NCBI GenBank assembly: GCA_963709775.1 | Contig: CAVPXS010000007.1 | Coordinates: 248,001 to 312,000, forward strand | Length of the DNA stretch: 64,000 bases | Direction of reading: 5' to 3' | Source of the DNA: Salinimicrobium sp963709775 | GTDB taxonomy: Bacteria; Bacteroidota; Bacteroidia; Flavobacteriales; Flavobacteriaceae | Part shown: positions 1 to 7,694 of the stretch, piece by piece | How the letters are laid out: each line of letters begins with the position of its first letter | Position numbering within the stretch: position 1 is the first letter of the stretch | Program-made: the position numbers and the translations under genes | The notes under the pieces: generated by a model | Databases searched by the model: none | What the model was told of the DNA's origin: nothing | Seen by the model: the letters and a program-made list of their open reading frames with translations, nothing else

Positions 1-2
1 CA

Positions 3-869
3 TTGGTGTCTTATGAAAATATTCCCTTTCCGCATTTGCCGGGGGAACTGGTGGTAGGATTGGTAACCATCAGGCCGAATAAAGGCCGAACCTGCTCGTT
101 GCGAAAAGGGATATGGAAATATTCTGCAGGTAGCATCTTTGTGAGGGAGGGTAGCATAAGTATTTCTTCAGAATTCTCCCGCGGAACCCAAAGTGATAAT
201 TCCCATATTGTTGAGTCTATTGAAGCTCATTCCCAAAACAACATCGAAATGACCCTGGACGGGGTACTTGATTTTATGGGGAGACATGAAAACCTGAGTC
301 CTACTTATAAGGTCTTTAAAGAATATTTTGTCATTTGCTGGAGCGGAAAGAAAAAAGAACTTAGTGGAAAAACATATTTTTCCAGGGTGGACATTGAACT
401 TATTAACGAGCAGGTAAAGCTTTTTTATTCTGAACTTGATGAGGTGAGCATAGAAATTTCCGAAGATCTTTTTACGATCCTGGAACATGTACGACTTGGA
501 CTTAATGATAGGTTCCATTACTATCCTTTGGAGGAAGTGAAGATCCTTTTTAAAGATAATGCTACATATGAGATCAAGACAAATATGCTTTTTGAGCCTC
601 CACAATTCGAAAAAAGGACACTTTACCATATCTATAATTCGAATATTACGCTGGTAAGCAAACTAAGACAAAACCTAAAATTAACCCCTTCTGAAGAAAA
701 GGATCTTTACAATTTGCCGGCCACTTATTTATTATGCTACTTTAACGGCTTTAATGAGGCACTCGACAAGCTTGAGGATTCAAAAGATGAATTAAGGAGA
801 TATGATGAAAGGATCTATCAACAGTACAAAGACAGTTTAAGGATCCTTCGAAAAGTAAAATATAACTAA
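3..869 (+). CDS. Unknown protein, probably cut by the window edge; possible AlbA_2-like domain
   Basis: The frame is open to the first base of the window, so the true start probably lies outside; the first usable start is a TTG at position 3. About 288 residues are visible. Residues about 36-52 (GIWKYSAGSIFVREGSIS) resemble the 'I-VRRGSST' strand of AlbA_2/Schlafen-like DNA-binding domains, but this is a weak motif-level resemblance. The remainder is charged, with a Lys/Asp/Glu-rich C-terminal helix. No signal peptide or membrane segment is visible. The stop codon is only 2 bp from the start of the downstream phosphatase, so the two are probably co-transcribed. I do not assign a function. Confidence 0.6.
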   Translation: MVSYENIPFPHLPGELVVGLVTIRPNKGRTCSLRKGIWKYSAGSIFVREGSISISSEFSRGTQSDNSHIVESIEAHSQNNIEMTLDGVLDFMGRHENLSPTYKVFKEYFVICWSGKKKELSGKTYFSRVDIELINEQVKLFYSELDEVSIEISEDLFTILEHVRLGLNDRFHYYPLEEVKILFKDNATYEIKTNMLFEPPQFEKRTLYHIYNSNITLVSKLRQNLKLTPSEEKDLYNLPATYLLCYFNGFNEALDKLEDSKDELRRYDERIYQQYKDSLRILRKVKYN

Positions 870-871
870 GA

Positions 872-1600
872 ATGGGAAGGACTCTTGTAATAGGAGATAT
901 ACATGGCGGGCTAAAAGCCCTGGTGCAGTTGCTCGAACGTGCAAAAATCACCCCCGAGGACGAAATAATCTTCCTGGGAGATTATGTAGATGGCTGGAGC
1001 GATTCGGCAAATGTGGTGTCTTATCTCATAGAATTTGCAAAACAAAATACCTGTATTTTTCTGCGTGGAAATCACGATGATCTTACACATCGCTGGCTCA
1101 AGACGGGAGAGCAGAATGACCAGTGGCTGCAGCATGGCGGGCAGTCCAGTATAGACGCATACCGGCAGTTCTCAAAAGAAGAAAAAGAAGAACACATAAT
1201 CTTCTTCGATCAAATGGTCAATTATTATATTGATAAAGAAAATCGCTTATTTGTTCATGCGGGTTTTACGAATCAAAAAGGTCCAGAAGAAGAATATACT
1301 CCCACTTCTTTTTACTGGGACCGTACGCTTTGGGAAATGGCAATGAGCATAGATCCCAATCTAAAACCCGGTGACACGGAGTATCCTAAACGATTAGCTC
1401 TTTTTAAAGAGATCTATATTGGACACACGCCCGTGACGAGGATAGGCAGGGACAAACCAACCCGTTTTGCCAATGTTTGCAATGTCGATACAGGGGCAGC
1501 ATTTATGGGGAAAATATCTTTACTTGACGTGAATTCGGGGGAACTTGTTCAAAGTGATCCTGTCCACACACTGTATCCCGAAGAATCCGGTAGAAATTAA
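872..1600 (+). CDS. PPP-family metallophosphoesterase (serine/threonine phosphatase-like)
   Basis: A 242-residue cytoplasmic phosphoesterase of the PPP superfamily. All signature metal-site motifs are present: GDIHG (8-12), GDYVDG (36-41), RGNHD (65-69), an HAG motif (129-131) and GHTP (184-187). These place it with bacterial PrpA/ApaH-like protein or dinucleotide phosphatases; the sequence does not decide which substrate is used. It begins 2 bp after the upstream unknown gene, so the two likely form one transcript. There is no obvious terminator after it, and the next gene has its own promoter-like sequence. Confidence 0.9.
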   Translation: MGRTLVIGDIHGGLKALVQLLERAKITPEDEIIFLGDYVDGWSDSANVVSYLIEFAKQNTCIFLRGNHDDLTHRWLKTGEQNDQWLQHGGQSSIDAYRQFSKEEKEEHIIFFDQMVNYYIDKENRLFVHAGFTNQKGPEEEYTPTSFYWDRTLWEMAMSIDPNLKPGDTEYPKRLALFKEIYIGHTPVTRIGRDKPTRFANVCNVDTGAAFMGKISLLDVNSGELVQSDPVHTLYPEESGRN

Positions 1601-1634
1601 GATTATTTTTAAGATGCTTCCTCTATTAACTTCT

Positions 1635-1642
1635 TATCTTTG
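1635..1642 (+). promoter_or_regulatory. Bacteroidota -7 element (TATCTTTG) ahead of the desaturase
   Basis: TATCTTTG matches the TAnnTTTG -7 consensus of Bacteroidota promoters and lies 57 bp upstream of the desaturase start. No good -33 TTG is seen at the expected distance, so it is a partial match. Confidence 0.45.
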
Positions 1643-1699
1643 TAGATTACCAATTCGTTATTGGTGCGGTTGTTGAACCTACATGTTTAAATTTTTTAT

Positions 1700-2704
1700 A
1701 TGGCCCTAGAGAATATTCGATTAGAAGTAATGAAGACGGTTGAGAAGTCTATTGACGAATTCGTGGAAAAATATCTTATTCCCGTTGAAGAAATATGGCA
1801 ACCTACAGATCTTTTACCCAATTCCCAGGAAGAAGGTTTTTTTGAAGAGGTCACCCAAATACGGGAAGAAGCCAAGGAACTGGGATACGATTTCTGGGTA
1901 GTGCTGGTAGCCGATATGGTGACCGAAGAAGCTTTGCCTACCTACGAATCCTGGCTTATGGACATGGAAGGAGTGGAGCAGCACGGGCAGCAAAAAGGAA
2001 TGCAGAACGGCTGGGCAAAATGGATTCGCCATTGGACCGGGGAAGAGAACCGTCACGGAGATACGCTCAACAAATACCTTTATCTCTCCGGAAGGGTTGA
2101 TATGAAAGAAGTTGAAAAAACAACTCAGTACCTTATCAACGATGGATTCGATATTGGAACAGGACGTGATCCTTACCGCAATTTTGTTTATACCAGCTTT
2201 CAGGAACTGGCAACCAACATTTCTCACAAGCGAGTAGGCCAACTGGCGAGAAAAAAAGGAAATAAAATGCTGGCGAAGATGTGCAATATTATTGCAGGGG
2301 ACGAAATGCGTCACCACCTTGCCTACAGGGAATTCGTAAAAACCATTTTTGAGTACGACCCTAGTGAAATGATGCTGGCCTTTGAAGATATGATGAAAAA
2401 GAAGATCGTTATGCCTGCCCAGTTTATTAGAGAATCGGGCCAGGGAATTGGCGAAGCTTTTGAGAACTTCTCGAATGCCGCTCAAAGACTTGGAGTATAT
2501 ACCACCCACGATTATATTGAGATCCTTCAAAAACTAAATGAATTCTGGGAAATCGATAAGATGACTTCCCTGACAGATAAAGCTGAAAAAGCACGTGATT
2601 ACCTAATGAAACTGCCGGACAGGATGACAAGGATCTCCGAAAGGATCAAAGTTCCACAGGATCCCCACCAGTTTGCGTGGGTAGCACCAAACGGAACCTT
2701 ATAA
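1700..2704 (+). CDS. Acyl-ACP desaturase (soluble di-iron, stearoyl-ACP desaturase family)
   Basis: 334 residues, close to the usual length of the soluble acyl-ACP desaturase family (FA_desaturase_2). The two di-iron ligand motifs are clear: EENRHG at 115-120 and DEMRHH at 201-206. The family introduces a cis double bond into acyl chains bound to acyl carrier protein, so this enzyme probably makes unsaturated fatty acids for membrane fluidity; acpP and fabF are also in this window. No membrane segments are visible, as expected for the soluble type. A strong intrinsic terminator follows 9 bp after the stop codon. Confidence 0.95.
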   Translation: MALENIRLEVMKTVEKSIDEFVEKYLIPVEEIWQPTDLLPNSQEEGFFEEVTQIREEAKELGYDFWVVLVADMVTEEALPTYESWLMDMEGVEQHGQQKGMQNGWAKWIRHWTGEENRHGDTLNKYLYLSGRVDMKEVEKTTQYLINDGFDIGTGRDPYRNFVYTSFQELATNISHKRVGQLARKKGNKMLAKMCNIIAGDEMRHHLAYREFVKTIFEYDPSEMMLAFEDMMKKKIVMPAQFIRESGQGIGEAFENFSNAAQRLGVYTTHDYIEILQKLNEFWEIDKMTSLTDKAEKARDYLMKLPDRMTRISERIKVPQDPHQFAWVAPNGTL

Positions 2705-2712
2705 ATAATGAC

Positions 2713-2737
2713 ACCCCCGCAAAAGCGGGGGTTTTTG
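2713..2737 (+). terminator. Intrinsic terminator of the desaturase gene
   Basis: Perfect 8-bp stem ACCCCCGC / GCGGGGGT with an AAAA loop, followed by a T run, directly after the desaturase stop codon. Confidence 0.9.
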
Positions 2738-2740
2738 TTC

Positions 2741-2952
2741 CTACCTGTTTTTCAATTTTATTGGCGCAGTTTCTTTTGTGCTAACCTGCCAGCGTTCTCC
2801 GTAGACAGATTCATACTCCACTACAAATTCGAGAGTGTCATTGTAAAGAAGGCTGTAAAATTTCTCAAGGCCAGCTCTACTGGTATTTTGGATTGAAAAA
2901 TTACTGCATAAAATCCCTTACAATCGTCAGTAAGCACATATACCAGAATCCT
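2741..2952 (-). pseudogene. Decayed remnant of an unknown gene, readable in two frames
   Basis: On the minus strand, protein-like sequence is readable from 2952 (beginning RILVYVLTDDCKGFYAV) to about 2870. It then continues in another frame as EKFYSLLYNDTLEFVVEYES and on to a TAG at 2741-2743. Neither frame alone gives a convincing gene, there is no start codon, and a stop codon lies just upstream. The composition (aromatic and acidic, alternating) looks like real protein rather than chance translation. I read it as the C-terminal remnant of a frameshifted gene of unknown family. It borders another pseudogene, so 2.74-4.12 kb is a region of gene decay. The stretch 2953-3049 holds nothing else that I recognise. 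Confidence 0.45.
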
Positions 2953-3049
2953 TTATTTAATTGTTGGCCCTTATTAGCACCGGAAAAATTCAAGCTTGAC
3001 GTGAAACAGGTTCTTTAATCAATCTCTGGTTTTTCAAATCTTACGCTCT

Positions 3050-4115
3050 TCACACTTTAAGGTCAGTGGGATAGTCTGCGTAAAACTTCCTTACTTCTAA
3101 AGGAATTGGAGAGAGAAATTCCACTTCGCTCCAAACCCGATTTATTAGATCTTCATTTTCTTCAGGCGAAAAATCTTCGAACTGAAGTTTCCCGGCAATA
3201 GATCCTTAATCTATATTGACATATTGAACAGGAGAATCACAATCAAAATCCATCTCCAGCAGGGAAAATTTCCTAAGTTCAGGATTCTTCTGGGTTTTAA
3301 AATACACCTCCAGATTATTGAGATCGTATACGATGCTCCATTGAGTGCTTGAATCTTCCTGCTTTACCCTTTCCAGTATATTAAAAGAATAATTTATCAA
3401 GTCCTCTCCGGAATATTCCTGAAGAGCAACTGCTGCATTAACAAAGCGATCCAGCGGTGCAGAAGAATGAGGTATGTCCTTAGTTCCTCCAAATCCCGAA
3501 AAATCTTCCAGGTATTGCATACTGTTCTTATATGTGTCATTTGCTAATGCATTTACTGGAAGCTCTTCTCCAGTGTGAGCAATCATTTTTCCATCTATGA
3601 ATTCTATAGTTGCCACATTCCCCATTTTGTCTGCCACCAAAAAATGAAGTTTTGCTACCGACTGCGGAGAAATCCTTAAAAATTTCTCAGAAGCTATAAC
3701 CTCCTCCACACTGGCCGAATTATCAAGCTGATATTGGATCCACTGTAGTTCGGTTAAGCCATACCTATCGTCTGTTTCGGGATAAATGGTTTCGTTTAAG
3801 AGCCATTTGCTCAATCACGAGTCCGCTTTCGTTTATTCCCCCGTATGGAAATTCTTTTCCATTTTGGTTAAAGGTGACACTGCCAAATCTGGAAGTCCAT
3901 TCAAATGGTTTTTCGGGTGGGCGAATCATTGCCGCTTTAGTAGTGTTACGTTTGTTGATAACCACATGACCGTAACCAACGGGAAAATCAAAGTTCCTAC
4001 CAAAGACTACCCGGTCCCCGTCCTGCAAACAAAAAGTGGTGCAGGCAATACCTTCAAAAGAGATAAGAAAAAATGCGTAGAAGGTGAGAATGCAAACAAG
4101 AGAGATCTTTTTCAT
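3050..4115 (-). pseudogene. Broken choloylglycine hydrolase / penicillin V acylase-like gene
   Basis: The first 116 codons (from 4115) encode a signal peptide ending before a CTTFCLQDGDRVVFGRNFDF-type segment, the mature N-terminus of linear-amide C-N hydrolases, where the exposed Cys is the Ntn nucleophile. The frame then breaks at about 3795-3806. The next frame carries the family segment YGLTELQWIQYQLDNSASVE and runs to a TAA at 3206-3208. The same frame continues coding-like for another 51 codons to a TGA at 3050-3052. Joined together this is about 350 residues, the normal family length. One frameshift plus one nonsense codon argues for a real pseudogene rather than one read error. The intact protein would be exported and cleave bile-salt-like or N-acyl amide substrates. 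Confidence 0.8.
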
Positions 4116-4264
4116 TCGTTATTCCTTTAGAGATGAAGAAAATTTTATAAACTTCTATAAATTTACCTCTTTCAGGAACTAAAAACTACGAAAAATTCAT
4201 TTAAAAGAACAATGAAGTATGCTGGTATCTAACAGATTAAAAAGTTTTTAAAGGCCTTTAGAAA

Positions 4265-5440
4265 TTAAAATAAATCTGCTTCTAAAATGTCATTTTTGAG
4301 ATCTATTTCTACTCCAAATCTCCTGCTCTCCCTGTCCAGTACCTCTCGTAACCATTCCGAATCTTTTTTAGAAACTCTGCGAAGGCTAAACTGCTTTATT
4401 TCCATGGGTACCATTTCTAATTTTAAAAGATCTCCCGTTGAAGGATCCAACTCGGGAAAATACATAAGAGAAAGCTCGCCTCTATACTTTTCATGACCGC
4501 TAATGCCCTCATAATCATTGATAAAATCACCGGCTCCGTATATGATCAGCTTTTTCTTATAAATTTCCAGTCCCATGGGGTGATGGGAAGAATGTCCAAA
4601 GATGACATCCACTCCGGCTTTATCGATAAGACCATGAGCAAACTTTCTATGAACCTTCGGGACATTGTAGCCCCAGTTCGGTCCCCAATGAATGGAAAAA
4701 ATGACAACATCCCCTTCCTTTTTTACGGCAGCAATATGATTGGTGATCTCCCGTAAATGTTCTTCGGAAAAACCGGATAAAAAATTAACTCCAGATCTGT
4801 CATTTTTGGCAGCCCAGGTCTCCGGAATTCCGCTGCCGGGCGTGCCATAGGAATAGACCAGCACTCTTGCATGTGACAATTTGAAAATAGCAGGTTCGGC
4901 TGCCTCCTTTTTATTTTCACCTGCTCCCGAAAATGCTATTTTTGAATCCTGAAGACTTTTCAGAGTTTCTTCCAAACCTCTCCTTCTCCAATCCAGCACA
5001 TGATTATTAGCCAGGCTGCAGTAATCGATATCGGCCACTTCAAAAAGCTTTATATTTTTTGGATGCATGCGGTAGTGAATACCTTTTCCTGGCCAGGGTT
5101 CATCAAAAGTGGTAATGCTCGTTTCCAGGTTAATAAGTTTGAGGTGAGGCTTTCTTTGGTCCCACACCTTCAATGCATCACCCCAAATATACCTGTAACT
5201 CAAGGGGGGATCCAGTTCTCCATTTTCCCTTTCTGCTAACAGCAGGTAATCGCGCGCGTCCTTAACATAGGGCTCATAAATTACCGGCCCTACAGAATAT
5301 TTTAAAGCCTGATCTATTCCCCGGCCTGTCATTACATCCCCCGCCAGGAAGATCTTTAAAGTTTTATTTTCCATAGCTGTCTGGGAGGTGCAAAACAAGC
5401 CGGTAAGTATTCCAAAACAAAGACATATTCCTCTCAGCAT
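4265..5440 (-). CDS. CapA family protein (poly-gamma-glutamate biosynthesis-like phosphoesterase)
   Basis: A member of the PGA_cap/CapA family, which has a calcineurin-like fold. Visible motifs are AGDVM near the start of the domain, LANNHVLDW, HWGPNWG and GHSSHHPMG, the conserved metal-site pieces of the family. The longest frame begins at 5539, but that start would overlap the promoter and nearly abut the divergent transporter gene. The ATG at 5440 gives a plausible hydrophobic export signal (LRGICLCFGILTGLFC), so I prefer it. The function is uncertain: CapA proteins act in capsule polyglutamate export in Bacillus, but there are no capB or capC homologues here, and many Bacteroidota carry CapA orphans of unknown role. 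Confidence 0.8.
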   Translation of the reverse strand: MLRGICLCFGILTGLFCTSQTAMENKTLKIFLAGDVMTGRGIDQALKYSVGPVIYEPYVKDARDYLLLAERENGELDPPLSYRYIWGDALKVWDQRKPHLKLINLETSITTFDEPWPGKGIHYRMHPKNIKLFEVADIDYCSLANNHVLDWRRRGLEETLKSLQDSKIAFSGAGENKKEAAEPAIFKLSHARVLVYSYGTPGSGIPETWAAKNDRSGVNFLSGFSEEHLREITNHIAAVKKEGDVVIFSIHWGPNWGYNVPKVHRKFAHGLIDKAGVDVIFGHSSHHPMGLEIYKKKLIIYGAGDFINDYEGISGHEKYRGELSLMYFPELDPSTGDLLKLEMVPMEIKQFSLRRVSKKDSEWLREVLDRESRRFGVEIDLKNDILEADLF

Positions 5441-5523
5441 TCTTCGCAACCTTAATTTATATAAGTTACAAAATTTCAGGATTATGTATTTACAGGCAGT
5501 AGCAGTAGCAGCCGATTTATTGC

Positions 5524-5531
5524 TAAGTTTG
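5524..5531 (+). promoter_or_regulatory. -7 promoter element (TAAGTTTG) of the EamA transporter
   Basis: TAAGTTTG fits TAnnTTTG and ends 17 bp before the transporter start codon. It lies inside the longest possible frame of the divergent capA-like gene, which supports the shorter start chosen for that gene. No clear -33 TTG is seen. Confidence 0.45.
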
Positions 5532-5548
5532 TACAGCAAAATTTCAGC

Positions 5549-6490
5549 ATGAGTCAGTCGAAAAATCCTCTTTTTATCCTACTTGCTTTCTTTTCGATCT
5601 ATGTGATCTGGGGTTCGACTTACCTGCTTAACAAGGTGGCAGTAACCGAGTTGCCGCCTTTCATGCTTGCTTCAATAAGATTTATCACCGCAGGACTCCT
5701 CATTTTTGCCATAAGTAAGGCCATGGGGAAAAAATTAAGAATAACTCGCGCCCAGTTCTTTAATACTGTTATTGCCGGCTTCCTGTTTCTGGCCTTTGGA
5801 AATGGAGTTGTAGTGTGGGCCCTGAGGTTCGTTGACAGCGGTTTTGCAGCTTTAGTTATTTCTGCGCAGCCACTGGTAGTTCTCTTGTTCATGCGAATCC
5901 TTGAAGGTAAGAAGATCCTGCCCATGTCTATGGTAGGCGTAGCTTTGGGACTAATAGGGATCTATCTGCTGGTAAGCCAGAAGCAGGTAACTTCAGATGA
6001 AAATTCTGTACTCGGCATCCTTATGATCTTTGCCTGTCTTCTTAGCTGGTCCTATGGAAGTTTATTTGTAGGCAAAGCAAATCTACCCACAAATCATTTT
6101 GTGAATACCGGCTACCAGATGTTCACCGCGGGAATTATCTTAGGAATTGCCAGTTTTCTTTTTGATGAGCCCTGGAGTACTCCCACAACCTGGAGCGCGC
6201 CTGTGCAGTTTTCTATGGTACTACTTATAATTTTTGGAAGTATTGTAGCCTTTACTGCTTTTAATTACCTGCTGAAGGTGGTTTCTCCCGAAAAAGTGGC
6301 GACTTCCACCTATGTGAACCCCGTTATCGCGATGATCCTGGGCTGGTATTTTCTTGATGAGCAGATCACCACTCAATCGGCTATTGCCGCCGCGGTACTG
6401 TTAACCGGAGTATATTTTATCAATACAAAGAAAAAGCTGGTCATCCTGTCAAGGTTCACCAGCAAGGCTGCTAAATATTCTGAAGAATAA
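5549..6490 (+). CDS. EamA/DMT-superfamily transporter
   Basis: A 313-residue inner-membrane protein with about ten hydrophobic helices arranged as two EamA repeats (roughly 10-140 and 155-292). The WGSTYLLNK segment in the first helix and the NPVIAMILGWYFLDEQIT segment near the end of the second repeat are typical of YedA/RhaT-like drug/metabolite exporters. The substrate cannot be told from sequence. It is divergent from the CapA-like gene and convergent with a small lipoprotein gene whose stop codon is 5 bp away, so no long terminator region exists on the 3' side. Confidence 0.9.
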   Translation: MSQSKNPLFILLAFFSIYVIWGSTYLLNKVAVTELPPFMLASIRFITAGLLIFAISKAMGKKLRITRAQFFNTVIAGFLFLAFGNGVVVWALRFVDSGFAALVISAQPLVVLLFMRILEGKKILPMSMVGVALGLIGIYLLVSQKQVTSDENSVLGILMIFACLLSWSYGSLFVGKANLPTNHFVNTGYQMFTAGIILGIASFLFDEPWSTPTTWSAPVQFSMVLLIIFGSIVAFTAFNYLLKVVSPEKVATSTYVNPVIAMILGWYFLDEQITTQSAIAAAVLLTGVYFINTKKKLVILSRFTSKAAKYSEE

Positions 6491-6495
6491 TTCAA

Positions 6496-6873
6496 TTACT
6501 TTACCTCAAGTACTTTTTGATCGACATTCACGGCCTGTTCCTGAATTGCAAAAATTAAAGTTTTCTTCAGGTATCCTTCCCCCTCTTCAAGATAAGCTCC
6601 TTTAACCGACTCTTGTTCCCCATTGCTTCTGGTGAACCTGAAGGTGTATTTTCCATCGGCTATATTACCTTTTACCTGGAGCGTATGAGCTATATCCCGC
6701 CCTGCAGGTAAAACATCGGCTGCAAATGAGACCCTGTCCCCGGCCGTAAGTAGTTTAATATCTTTTACCGGCTGGGAAGTGTTGTTGACTATTTCTATTT
6801 CCAATACATGATCTTCCGGTACACATGCATAGAAGAGTCCGGCAATAAATAAGAATAGGTAAATTTTTTTCAT
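6496..6873 (-). CDS. Small lipoprotein of unknown function
   Basis: 125 residues starting with a short lysine-led hydrophobic signal and a lipobox (LFYAC), so it is predicted to be a lipoprotein cleaved before the Cys at about residue 16. The mature part is rich in beta-strand-forming residues (EIEIVNNTSQPVKDIKLL) and may be a small Ig-like or beta-sandwich domain. I do not recognise a family. It is on the same strand as the next lipoprotein gene upstream, about 100 bp away. Confidence 0.7.
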   Translation of the reverse strand: MKKIYLFLFIAGLFYACVPEDHVLEIEIVNNTSQPVKDIKLLTAGDRVSFAADVLPAGRDIAHTLQVKGNIADGKYTFRFTRSNGEQESVKGAYLEEGEGYLKKTLIFAIQEQAVNVDQKVLEVK

Positions 6874-6971
6874 AACGTTACTGGCTTAGTCTTTCCTAAG
6901 ATAAAATATTTTCGCCAGTATATATTCGGACACTTTAATTACTCAAAAACTGGTTATTTAGAGCCTGTCTG

Positions 6972-7550
6972 TTATTCTCTTTTAGCCACGATCTCCAGAA
7001 TATTGTTATCCACGGTCTCTAATATTGGAGTACGGTCATAATAAGTATAGATCCTGTCAATTAAACTATCCTGATTAAAATGTGAGGCTGAATTAGAACG
7101 GATATTTACCGGCTGCCCGTTGAAATTCATGTGATTGGAAAAATAGGTGATAGTTATCACCCCTGTTAAACCTGAATAATTTAATTCCTGATTTGCTTTA
7201 ACAGGAATTGTGACTAAATCCACAAATTCCATGCTATCGATCCCGGAAGTCTTTCTCCAGTTTTTCCACCAGTTTACAACTTCCTCCTTTCCCTTTATTA
7301 TGGTTCTGTCGGCATCACCATCAGGAAAATAATACTCTACATCATCGGCCAGCATATTGCTCCACTCATCAAATTCAAAATTGGCCAAATGGGTCATAGC
7401 CTTTTCATTCATTTCAGAAAACTTTTCTGATGCTACCTCGTAATTAGACCCGGTTACAGAAACAACAGGTTCCTCAGCTTCAGAGCTCTTATTATTACAG
7501 GATAAATAAAACAATGAAAGAACTACCGCACAAAAAGTTATCTTTCTCAT
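6972..7550 (-). CDS. Lipoprotein with SnoaL/NTF2-like domain
   Basis: 192 residues with a lipoprotein signal (LSLFYLSC, cleavage before the Cys at about 18). The mature region contains an NTF2/SnoaL-like pattern: MTHLANFEFDEWSNMLADDV, then YYFPDGDADRTIIKGKEEV and WWKNWRKTSG, typical of the cone-shaped SnoaL fold found in ketosteroid-isomerase-like and uncharacterised exported proteins. Catalytic activity is not evident. It is a single gene or leads a pair with the small lipoprotein downstream. Confidence 0.75.
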   Translation of the reverse strand: MRKITFCAVVLSLFYLSCNNKSSEAEEPVVSVTGSNYEVASEKFSEMNEKAMTHLANFEFDEWSNMLADDVEYYFPDGDADRTIIKGKEEVVNWWKNWRKTSGIDSMEFVDLVTIPVKANQELNYSGLTGVITITYFSNHMNFNGQPVNIRSNSASHFNQDSLIDRIYTYYDRTPILETVDNNILEIVAKRE

Positions 7551-7640
7551 AAGTCAACCCTTTAAAATTCTATTAAAGATAATTTAAAATCATTAAAAAA
7601 GTAATTATTAAATCCTAATTGTGAGGTAGTTATGATAAAA

Positions 7641-7666
7641 AAACCCGCTTCTTATGAAGCGGGTTT
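7641..7666 (-). terminator. Intrinsic terminator of the aldehyde dehydrogenase gene
   Basis: Perfect 11-bp stem AAACCCGCTTC / GAAGCGGGTTT with a 4-nt loop. On the minus strand it is followed by a T run and lies 29 bp after the dehydrogenase stop codon. Confidence 0.9.
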
Positions 7667-7694
7667 CTAAATATTCTGCATTATCTGCTAAATA

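Noticed and set aside
1814..2530. Long minus-strand frame inside the acyl-ACP desaturase gene
   Set aside because: It is antisense to a well-supported enzyme with both di-iron motifs; its translation shows no family features.
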